64,000 nucleotides of DNA. Origin: Vanilla planifolia. Its lineage: Eukaryota > Streptophyta > Magnoliopsida > Asparagales > Orchidaceae. Location: assembly GCA_023846275.1 (NCBI GenBank), contig CM043865.1, positions 33,804,412-33,868,411 of the forward strand, written 5' to 3'. A program made the position numbers and the translations under genes. A model generated the notes under the pieces. It was not told the DNA's origin. It made no database searches and was given only the letters and a program-made list of their open reading frames with translations. How positions within the stretch are numbered: the stretch's first letter is position 1; each line of letters opens with the position of its first letter. Shown here one piece after another: positions 1 through 11,400 of this stretch.

Positions 1-19
1 TTTATCTATTCATGTTAAA

Positions 20-340
20 AATTAGAGTTGTTATATCTTATTTTATTTGCAAATTTCTTGTGAATATTTTGTAACAAATTAAAATAGATTTACTTGTAAT
101 TAAATTCTTGTAATTGTTAAATGATTCCAATATAACAACAAATAAAATATTATGACATGTTGATTAACTATATTAAATATTAGAGATGTTGTTATGCCTT
201 ATTTTATTTGCACATTTGTCGTAAATATTTTGTAGCATATTGAAATAGATTTACTTATAATAACTTCTTGTAATTGTTAAATGATCGTAATATAACAATA
301 AATAAAATATTGGGACATGTTGATTGACTATATACTAACT
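20..340. repeat. Tandem duplication, about 160 bp, two copies
   Basis: Two adjacent AT-rich copies of about 160 bp share blocks such as AAATAGATTTACTT (about 82 and 243) and AATAAAATATT followed by GACATGTTGATT. Divergence is roughly 10-15% by eye. Neither strand holds a convincing ORF. From about 340 to 800 I see only AT-rich DNA with no gene. Confidence 0.7.
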
Positions 341-882
341 TCATTCATGTGAGAATATCCAAATATATTTATAGTACAAAACATAGTGATTACTCATTAT
401 CGATATTAATAATTCGTGTTAAACTTATTGAAACAACACATCATGCAAATCTAATATAGACTACAATATAAGAGGTCCAAGAAGTCTAAGTTCATCATAA
501 ACCATAACTATATCTCAAATCAGACTCCAAAAAAAGTCTAAAAATAAAGCCTTATTGAGTTTATTTGGGTTATTGGATCGTGTTAGGTCATTTATGAGAC
601 CTAAGGATATTTCTTGGTTGTAGATATGCATTCGTTCATTTCTATTACTTTATTTTTATAGGTTGAGGAGTATTTTGTTTTTTCTATTTCCATAAATGAC
701 ATCTTTTGGCACACTATTTAAATGCTTGTTGTTGAATAAAAATGAAAGATTTTGCATGCCAACAATTGAAGGTGAAGGTTTCATGAATATGTATGCACAA
801 TAAGTTTCTTTAAAAAATGTGTAAGCTAGCCTTCTCCTCAACTAAATTACGACCTAGAATTTTTCCAGTTCTGACAAGACCC

Positions 883-2055
883 TTCCCTTCACTTCTGACT
901 ACCACCATCGACAACCTCTACAACACCATCATCTTCAACTTTGACCACAAATTTCTTCAAATCCGACTACCACCCAAATCTTGCCAACAGTTGTCACAGA
1001 TCTACTTGGTCATCTCTATCATGCTCTTGAACCATCATGTCCCCCATTCACATTCAACCAACATCACAACCTCATTAGCTACCCTCTTAATAGATTTGGC
1101 CATCATCGAATTTACTTGGCATTGTAATTTGATTACCTCACAACACAAATCACGCCAAAAGCCATCGTCTTCATAGACCTTTCCCTTCACTTCTAACACA
1201 GCCAACAACCTCTACACCGCCATCGTCTTCAACTTTGACCACAATCTTCTTCAAATCCGATTACCACCCAAATCTCGTCGACAGCCGTCACATATCTACT
1301 TGGTCATCTCTATCATGCTATTAAACCATCACGTCCCATTCACATTCAACCAACATCACAACCTCATTAGCTACCCTCTTAATAGATTTGGCCATCATCG
1401 AATTTACTTGGCATTGTAATTTGATTACCTCACAACACAAATCACGCCAAAAGCCATCGTCTTCATAGACCTTTCCCTTCACTTCTAACACAGCCAACAA
1501 CCTCTACACCGCCATCGTCTTCAACTTTGACCACAATCTTCTTCAAATCCGATTACCACCCAAATCTCGTCGACAGCCGTCACATATCTACTTGGTCATC
1601 TCTATCATGCTATTAAACCATCATGTCCCATTCACATTCAACCAACATCACAACCTCATTAGCTACCCTCTTAATAGATTTGGTCATCATCAGATTTACT
1701 TGGCATTGTAGTTTAGTTACCTCACAACACAAATCATGCCAAAAGCCATCATCGTCATAGACATTTCCCTTCACTTCTGACCACCACTGTCGACAACTTC
1801 TACGCCACCATCGTCTTCAACTTTGACCACAATCTTCTTCAAATCCGACTATCACCCAAATCTCGACGATAGTCGTCATAGATCTACTTGGTCATCTTTA
1901 TCATGCTATTGAACCATCATGTCCCATTCACATTCAACCAACATCACAATCTCATTAGCTACCCTCTTAATAGTTTTTGCCATCATCGAATTTACTTGAC
2001 ATTGTAGTTTGATTACCTCACAATATAAATCATGCCAAAAGCCATTGATTCAACC
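883..2055. repeat. 292-bp tandem array, four copies
   Basis: The block TTCCCTTCACTTCT recurs at 883, 1181, 1473 and 1765, giving a period of 292 bp (298 for the first step). The copies carry the same order of C-rich, CCACCATCG-type triplet segments. The second and third copies are almost identical, so they arose or were homogenised recently; the first and fourth have diverged. A 119-codon plus-strand ORF at 817-1176 runs through the first copy, but it is low-complexity His/Ser/Thr/Pro-rich and other copies carry different frames, so I do not call a gene. The element lies 3' of the MAP70 exons on the opposite strand. Confidence 0.8.
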
Positions 2056-3425
2056 TAGCATTTTCCCCAACACACAACCCTCCCAACATCCCCACTAATG
2101 TAGAACCACTTCGTTGCATCCCAATCTCTCTCATTAACACAACAAAACAGTACCTTGCGTCACCACCTTGTCATAATCCAACTAAACTTGATCTCCTCTC
2201 TAATTCTAAAACCTAGCCACAAGATTCAATCAATGCCCTTGCCACCTACGACCAAACACTACCGACCTCATCAAGCCACACCATAACCCTAGTTGAGAAG
2301 TCCACCAGAGCACCAATCTAAGCCACCACTCTTTGTTGTTTCCATTCTTGTGCACTCCCATTGTTGTGTCTACCGTGACCCAACAGTTTTCCAACCGACT
2401 CGATCTCTCCATCGATTTTGTTCACGCAATAATACACTGTCACTCATATTGCATTATACCATTATATTAGCATTGATAGCTTTATGCTTGACAATATATA
2501 ATTGCGATTTTATGCTAGACATGATGGTCGATAATACCCCTTTTATCATATAACGGATTAATCGGGTCGATAGGCCAGTAACCTTTGCAGCCTATGACAC
2601 TAGTTTGATCACCTTCTCACAGTCAAAAGCTGCTACACTTCTTAACATATATCTAACTACTTCTCATAGACAACTATATTGACATTTAGTTCAAACGCAA
2701 TGCTTCTATAGTTGTGTTTGACCTCTCTAGTGCTCTACCGTAACACCAAACTCAAAGACTATACGATGACATATGGATCTCGGGTTATTAAATCTGCAAA
2801 CAATACGACAGAATTTTCTGCTAATGAGTTGTTCTTTTTTTTATTTCAAGTGAGATGAAGGCATGTTCCTTCCCTGTTTTTGGTTCAAATCTCATAATGA
2901 ATCATTTTTTTACTTAAATCTTGATGATTATATACCATTGCTGGTATTCCAAAGGTAAGAAAAAAGTAATTCAATGAAAGCAACAGAGCAAATGCATAAG
3001 CCATAGTCCAGCAATGAAATATTATTTTAATTGTCACACTTTGAGATATTGGAGGATTTAATGAAATTAAGAAAATAGATGCTCTTTTCGTGACGCAAGA
3101 TTATGCGAGATGATGAAACTACTGAGAGTTGCCAATGTGCAGTTCACGACATACTTTGCATATTTAAAGCATGATCACTAATAAAACTTATGGCAGCGGT
3201 GTTTTCGACACAAAATTCAGAATAAAAATCATAGCCACACCCATCAAAGCCAAAACGTATGCACTGAAATCACAAAATCTAAAATCTAAAATAAAAAACT
3301 CTTTCAGAAAAAGTATTTAGGAGCTCTGTTCTATTGTTTTGTTGACCATGTTACTGTTAGTTGGGTTTGGATTAAGATTATTATCTTGTTATTTTAGATC
3401 ATGAAGAACAATAATGACAGATCAC
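2056..3425. other. Non-coding stretch, possible MAP70 intron
   Basis: The stretch holds short ORFs without family similarity. On the minus strand I looked for the next MAP70 coding exon, a long conserved coiled coil, and did not see it. Either this is part of a long intron whose next exon lies left of the window, or the gene is truncated here. Confidence 0.4.
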
Positions 3426-3884
3426 CTCTTCGACTGCTCTCTCTCTAGCACGCTCAGACAGCTTCAGCGCCTTTATTTCGGCGTGGGCTTCACCTAAGTC
3501 CCGGTCCTTGTCTGTAAACTCAAATAAAATCATCAATATAACAGCCAAAACGAGCTTGGCCACAATAAAACAACAGATTTTGTGCAAATAATCAGAGGAT
3601 CAAACCACATTCCCACCTCTAACTTCGTTCTCGAGCCGATTAAGCTCCACTTTAACCGGATCAGATCCATGCAGCAAGTTTATAAAATCCTCCGTATCTA
3701 TGGCCGGCCTTAACACCGGCCTCCGCCCTTTGCCCGAATACTTCCCCTCTCCCTTGAAGGCCGATGAAGAACTCAACACCGCTAATGACGGCGCCGAAGT
3801 CGCCGCCGACGCAGCTGCATTGCCTCCCGTCCCGCCTTCGGCCCTGAATCCATCCCCTCCATCGTCGCCGAAGATATCCGACAT
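3426..3884 (-). CDS. MAP70: Microtubule-associated protein 70 (MAP70), first two exons only
   Basis: MAP70 proteins are plant-specific coiled-coil proteins that bind microtubules and help pattern cell walls. Exon 1 runs from the ATG at 3884 to 3617 (268 nt, donor GTGGGA). Exon 2 runs 3511-3426 (86 nt, acceptor TTTACAG, donor GTGATC). Joined, they give 118 residues: an acidic start (MSDIFGDDGG), an Ala/Ser-rich linker, then the family hallmark FINLLHGSDPVKVELNRLEN leading into DKDRDLGEAHAEIKALKLSE, the start of the coiled coil. The phase across the splice is exact (AGA|GAC). Family members are about 550-650 aa, so roughly 80% is missing from the window. The family assignment rests on recalled conserved motifs. 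Upstream at 3885-4100 is GC-richer DNA fitting a 5' UTR and promoter. It could be an intact gene running off the left edge or a truncated copy. Confidence 0.8.
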
Positions 3885-4119
3885 CCCGGATCTAGCGCAG
3901 TTGCATCAAATAACGAGGAAAACAAATATTGAGAAATAGCAAGAACAAAACCCCCACCACTGATCCGGTTCCAGAAACTGAGCTAGGGTTTCGTTCTACT
4001 ACTAATCACCATCAAATCGATCAGCATTGTAAGCAAATGAAGGAACAAAACCGTCTTAAACCTAAGCTTCCTTCACCGCTCACTCAATCAGTGTCGCTCT
4101 AGAGCGTAACCCCAACGGA

Positions 4120-5432
4120 ACGATTGGCTCCAGTAAAAGAGCCGAGGCTCATTTTCTTAACCTTTCAATAATGAAAAAACTTCAATTTACCATACAGCCT
4201 CGAGCTGAAATATGTACGCAAAACGTTTCGGTAAGACTACCGCTATCATGCTCCGAAACAGTCCAAGATTCTTCGCCAAGTAAGACTGGATAAGATGAAA
4301 AGTCCAAAAATCGACGGTTACGTCACTCCGTTTTCGTGCTTGTTCCAGATACGATGTGTGCATCAAACAGCACACAGATTTATATGCCCATTAAAATTTT
4401 GTAACGTAAATTTTTTTTTTTAAAAAATGTTCGACGGATCTTTGAAAATTTCCAAAATAGCCGTTATTTTTTTATCAGTTGGCTGCTTTGTTCTACATTG
4501 GCAACCGTTCACTTATAAAATCACTAAAAAAAAAAAAGAATTCCAGGAAACATTAAGTACTTCTATTTAGTACATTACTTCCTTAATAAATTTTAACAAA
4601 TGAAAAATATTTTTAATTTCTGTATTTCGATATAAAACTAAACTTGAAATTAAAATTTCTAATCATCACACAAGAAACAATTAATTATATTTTTCAAATC
4701 TGGGACATACATAAATATATGATTAAAACTGAAGTTTTAAAAACATATACTTAAAATTAGATTAAAAAATTTTAAATATATACAAAAAGGAGTATTCTAA
4801 AATATATAATTACATATTTTGTATATGTTTACAGTTGAAAACTAAGAAAAGAATAAAAATAGGTAAATAAAATACAACCAGATTAATCCTAAATAGGGCT
4901 ATTTATTCAGATAAGTTGATGCCATACTTGAAAATGAACCAAATTAAAAACTATTTTAATGAATTTCATTTGGATATATCATAACAAAGTTGAGAGGATT
5001 ACGAGTAACGGTTGATGAGATCATGAAGTCAAAGTTAGTTGGACTTTGTTGAAATTAAATTAGCATTGCTAGGTTGACCATAACATAAAAGTCATGAAAG
5101 TAAAACGTATCTATTTATACAAATATAGACAATTTTAGACATTCCAAATCTCTACCAACGTGGAGACCAGTGAGCAAAAAAAAAAAAAAAAAAACCCTAC
5201 AGGAAATGCAGTTTGAAGTGTTATTTCTCTCTTCTTTTCCCATGAATTAAACAAGCAAGGTAGGCTCAAGCTTCCCAAAGGCAATGGCCTCCATGTACAG
5301 GAAGCAAAAGGTTTTTGGATTCAAGGGAATTCTGCTCAATACAGTAATAAAACATGTACAGTTCGTATCCATCTCCAGCAAACAAGTTATAGTGTCAACT
5401 TAAATATACATCCAAACAGAGGAGCTGTGAGT
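4120..5432. other. Intergenic DNA between the MAP70 start and the TMEM50 3' end
   Basis: AT-rich DNA without a supported gene. It contains a poly(A) run at about 5177-5195. The part from about 5200 to 5432 is GC-richer and probably is the 3' UTR of the TMEM50 gene on the minus strand. Confidence 0.5.
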
Positions 5433-8400
5433 TTACTCATCAGAATAGCAGGTCCAGTAGATCAACCCACTGCAGAAATTTAATAAGCATGAAATCCAAA
5501 GACTACATTACTACACATGATAATATCCACAATAACTTGACTTGTTTATCAAAAATTAATCAATATTTTGTTGACAAGGAAAGGCAAAGCAATATAAGAC
5601 AGTACCTTATCAACACAAAGACACACTGCAGAACACCAGCAACACCAGTCCACACTGAAGGGCTATTGGAAGTGAGGGCATCTTGAACCAACAATCCCAC
5701 GGCTGTTGCTAAGGAGGCAAAGGATACAACATAACCCACGAAAAGCCACAGCTTCAATCTGTAGGATAAGAACAAATTTTTGTCTAAAATATGTTAGATT
5801 CAGCACAGGTTTGGGAAAACTTGAATGATGACAAGAAGGAGAGTAGCAACATTAGCGTTACTTAAGCTTGGATAGTAGGAAATTAACCAAAGAGAACACT
5901 GAAAACCTATGAAAAGTATAATGAAGGAAAGAAGGTAAATTTAACTATTATATCCACCTTTTGTTAGAAAATATTTTTTTATATACTCAAAAAAGATTGC
6001 CCTACCATCCAAAATGTTTCATCTCACTCAATAATGTTAACTTGGAGTAGAACATGGAAAAGTCCTGGAGCACAACAGATAAATTAATATGTGGAATCAT
6101 TCCAAATGATATTTTAGAATGTTTTAGTTCACATTATCAAAGGTTCCTAATGCCGTTTTAGGTTGGATGATCTTCTTCCTTTACAACTTAGGTCGATCTA
6201 AGACTAGTTTTTTGTATATCACATTATAATCACTGAAGTAATCTCTGATGTTAAAACAAAATGGCTAAATATAAAAAAAAAGACATTGAGCATTTAGCAT
6301 ACATATTGTTAGGTGTTATCATAATAAACCAAGCCATAAATTAGAACCACCTCTACATCTGAAATAGTATGATAACTTGCATTACAAACAACCAGGAGTA
6401 CTTTATTATGGTGTAAACCTCAATAATAAAAACAAACAATAACTTCGCTGAGAAGCCAACCATCATAATCACAATGTTCAAATAAAATTAAAACAAGTTG
6501 AGCCTGCATCTAACAAAAAATATAGCAAAAACAACGATGGGTAATCTAAGCATTGGGCCTATTCGAAACCAATGCACAAATAAAATCAATAGATAATGTG
6601 ATGTAAAGAGTAGGGCAATATAATAGCATGGTTATAAATCAGAGCAAACTCAACAAAAAAGATATAGGCATATCTAATTGGTTATCAATTCAAGCAAAAG
6701 ATAATACTATTTTTAAGAATGCAATCTTTTAGTAGTTTGTTGTGGCATGCATCTATTTGCATATTCAATAGTCATAAATGTTCAGATATATACTAATATT
6801 ATTAGTATTAGCATGTTCATTTATGCATAATTATGCTTATATTGATAAATACATAAACAGAAACTTAAAAATATGATTAATTTAATTCAATTTCTAGCTA
6901 CATTTATCAAATATATGCTCAGTTCATATTCAACTTATATCACTTCTATATGAGCTGAATTGACTAGTAATTGACTTATAGTAATTCAATTTGATCTTGA
7001 TTAGATCAATAATTTATTCTACATTAAATGGGAAATAGGGTTTAATTCACACCTCTAGCTTGACACGATGGTGAACAAGACCCCATTGTCAATCACCAAA
7101 TCACCACAAAGAACATCCTACCATCTAGGGGCCATCACATTCCCCAATGTATTCTATGTATTTACAACTATATACATGGGTGCATGTAACAAATATGCCA
7201 CAAACATGGGGATCTAAATAAGCAATGTGTATTTTTGTATGCTTTTGGATGCACTGGACCAATTTTGGCTAATCCAGGGAATAACCGTCATCCATTACAT
7301 AAGATCAAGCAGTTCAATTTGTAATTGTGATGAATCTGTGAGCTGTTTCCCAGAGCTGCAAATTAGAAAGGGGCACATTGTTATCATGCATTTAGAGAAT
7401 GGATGTGATGGCATCTCATTAATATGATTGTTGGCAAGATGTACAATAGTGACTACCTTTTCTAACTCGGGCAATAGCAGGCACTTATGAAATTGATAAC
7501 AATAATAGGAATATGATAAATATCACAAATGTACTTTTGCCAATTTTCTAGATATCTGATGGAGATAAACAGCTCATCTCTCTCCACAAAAAATAACATA
7601 GAATCCAATTCTTCCTAAAACAAAATGAAGAAAATAGTGAAAGAATAAGGTTGAGAAGAGGAGACAAGACCATGAGGCCAATCAGCACCATCAAGGGTTC
7701 CCAACGTCCCAGCCATGTATGAAGGAAACTTTCCAAAGCCACATAGCAAAAAAAAGAGCAATGATGTCATCATATATTACGAAGTGGAAGTGATGGCTTC
7801 ATCGCGATGCTTCCTGGCATCACACACACCCGCAGCTAGCCTTTTCAAATCAGGCTTTAATGGGTCATCATGGAATCGATACCAGCTGCAGCAATAAGAT
7901 CAGTATCCTAAGTACTGAAATACTTTTGTTGATTTTCTAGATAACAATTAAAAATAAACTTCTCCTCTCTCTTTCACAAATAATGACATGGAATCTAAAT
8001 CTACCTAAAGCAAAACAAAGGAAAAGACAAAATAATATGATGGAGAGGAGGCACAACCATGAGGCTAGTCAACATGCATGAAGATCTCTCCATCTTCCAC
8101 TCTGTTAGCAGACAAACATATGAAGTATTCTTGACCTCAAAATCAAAATTGCAAAATGATTCAAATAGATTTCTCTTTTTCACTCCTGATCTCCTCCAAA
8201 GTGTCTTTTTCATAGACTAAGAACCCTTCAAACAATAGGAAATAGGAGAGATGCATTTGAGTATCTTATCCTAACAATTTAGAAAAACTAATTAACCCAA
8301 CTCCTTGCCATTTGATTAAAATTAATGTTGAATATTCAATTTGTCTCATTCAAATTCCAAAGTTTTCATGCTTATACACAATGCTCTTACATAGGAGCAT

Positions 8401-11400
8401 TATAATAGACATAAATCCATCCAACCATATTTACATTCAATGTTTGGAACTGTCCCAAAATCCAACTGGAACAAGACATTTCTCCCATAGTGTTCGATTT
8501 GATCTGATCTAAGTCTTCTCTAGTTCTATGCTCAACATTTGATTAATCAATATCCAAAAACTTATTATGTCTGACCATGAGACTTTGTATTTGCCAAATA
8601 AAAAACTCTCCAATTATTAGGGTCAAGTTGAGCCAAGATTTACAAACTTCTCAAGGGTTAAAATATTTTGACCAAAGGTTGGCCTCATAGAATCTTTCCT
8701 CCTTGAGAGTTAATATTCATCAAGTTAAGCTTCTAACTCTACATCACATACTATTCTAGAGAGATCTCTTTGAGGAACCTCACTTTAGCTTTTTTTATAC
8801 TTGAGAGTTGGTATCTTTCAAGGGTTCTTAACCTGCACAATGTTGAATAAAACATATTTGTACTAGAACTCCTTTCTTCAACATTACTTGAGAGATTACA
8901 CTTTGGCTTCTTCATACTTAAGAATTTGTCTCTTGAGGGTTCTTGAGCTACTCAATGTTGAATAAGACGTATATGTACTCAAGCTCCTTTCTTCTATCTA
9001 AATAGGCATTATTCTAGTTTCCTCATAGGCCAACATAAGTTGAGGGGCCTCACCTTGATTTCTTTATACTTGAGAGTTTGTATTTCTCAGTGTCGAATAA
9101 GATATATAGGTACTCAAACTCCTTTCTTCTTTCTTAAGGTTTAATCCATCTTGAGGGTCAATAAACTCCTTTTTTAAGACCTCCATAATATGTCTCGAAG
9201 TTGGTTATGACCACTAAAACCTTTCCCGTTGCTTAACAAAGTTGATCCCCACTACCTTTTCTAATTCTCTACTTGAAATACGACTAGGTATCAAGGCTTA
9301 ATCCCTAAAAATTGAAGCTTCTACAAGACTTTGATTTTGCCAAATAATTCTCAACAACTCTCCAATCATTTAAAAACATGTAACTCATTTCAATATTTTT
9401 CATCATTCTCAATAGTAAAAACATCTCGTCCCAAAGTTGACCTCTCACTTTCCTCCTTATTGAGGATTTATGTACTTAAAGTTAAGCTTCTAAATCTAAA
9501 TTATACTATTCCCAACTTCTCCGATTCACACTCCCTAAGTTTAAGAAAATGTCCTAAAGTGATCAAAGGGCTCTCAAGGCCTAGGTAAGGTCCTCATGAC
9601 TTGCTATTTCCTTCTCGATGCCATGATGAACTGAAGCTCAACTAGATTATCCTCCTTGAAATCTAAACTTTCTCAAGTGGTCTTGCTTTAGCTTCCTAAA
9701 AAGTTAAAAATTACTTGAGGGACCTCACTTTAACTTCCTTATAATTTCCTTAAGAGTCTATATCTCTTGAGTGGTCTTAACCTGCTCAATGTTGACTAAG
9801 ATATAATTGTACACAAACTCCAATCTTCTTCCTCTAGATTTGATTCCACTTGAGGGTCAATCAACTCCTTTCCTCGTGAACTCCATAATACATCTTGAGG
9901 ATGGCTACAACCTCACAAACCTTCTTCTTTAATTGATAAGCACAACACCCAAACATACATCCTTTCTTTCACAAATTCAAGTTCCAATGAGTGTCTTCTA
10001 AAAGAAGGGAAGATAGTTATGGGCCTCCACTGTATCTCAAGTGTTATTCCCTAAGACATGGTTGCTCTCCCTTGAAGGTAGTTTATATAACCATTTCCTT
10101 TTTACATGAATTGCAACTCAAGACTTTTGCATTATTTGATGATGTTTGATCATGTTCATCTATGCCTTATTTGATAACTACTAAAGACTTGATAAGATCC
10201 TCTCAAGCTATTTTCGAAATGTCACCATCTCGAGTATCTCTTATCAATTCACTCAAAATCTCTAGATTCCTCTTAAAATTCTTCTCAAAATGTCAATATC
10301 TCAAATAAAAACTTCATGTGTTCACTCGATGCTAGCATATTCCTCTCAAACTCTTTTTTAGATGCCAATATCTTATATATTTATCTCCCTGGATTGTATT
10401 TCTCTCTTGTTTGATGAATTCAAGTCCCTTTGAATATGGTTCATCTACAACATCTCGAAGGCTAGTCCCTCAAGACTTGGTTGCTCTCCCTTGAAGTTAA
10501 TTTAGATGGTCATTTCCTTTTAACGGGAATTGCAAATCAAGGCTTTTGCACTATTTGATGATGTTTGATGATGTTCATCAATGCCTTATCTAATAACTAC
10601 TCAAGACTCAATAAGATCCACTCAAGCTATTCTCAAAATATCATCATCTCAAGTATCTCTTTTTGAAATCACTTCACTCGAAAGCTCTAGATTCCACTTG
10701 AAGTCTTCTCAAGATGTTAGTATCTCAAATATATACTTCATGCATTCACTCAATAATAGCATATTCCTCTCGAACTCTTTTTTAGATGTTAATATCTTAA
10801 ACATCTGTCTTCCTAGATTGTATTTCTCTCTTGTTTAATGAATTGAAGTCTCTTTGAATATGGTTCTCTTGATTGCCCAATATAGCTCAACATCCAAGTA
10901 TATTAGTTCCATCATGACTTGATCTCCGACCTGTATTTCATGACTATTGCATTTTTAATCACCTTGTTGACTAGACTTCTACTTAGACAACTTCGTCCAC
11001 TGAGCTAAGCTCTTCTGGCTTCTATGCCTCTCCAAATAAGATCTTTGTTTATTGCATTAATTAAACTTTTGCTCATCAATTAGATCAACTCTTTAGCTTC
11101 CACATGTCCATCTACTTCACATTTAACAACTTCTACCGTATGCTTCTTTATTATGGCTTGCAGATGCTTTTTTGGGAAACTTAATGAGGATCGATTTAAT
11201 ACTTCCAATGTAGAAGATCTCCAAATAATTTGTCCTTCTTTTCAACAATATGAGTGCCTTGAATCTCAAACAATTATTATGTTCTAGATAAACTCAGAAA
11301 TACCACTCTAATTTTGATTAACAAGAAATATATGGTACTTTGATACTAGAAGATCCCTTCCAAGGGACTAGGACATTGGGTTTTCCCATTACACAAGGCT

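Noticed and set aside
817..1176. 119-codon plus-strand ORF
   Set aside because: Lies in a tandem repeat, low complexity, and the frame is not kept in the other copies.
2855..2900. GGTTCAAATC, tRNA T-loop-like sequence
   Set aside because: No acceptor, D or anticodon stems could be paired around it.
3700..3939. Plus-strand Pro/Ala-rich ORF
   Set aside because: Antisense of MAP70 exon 1, which has the conserved protein and correct splice sites.
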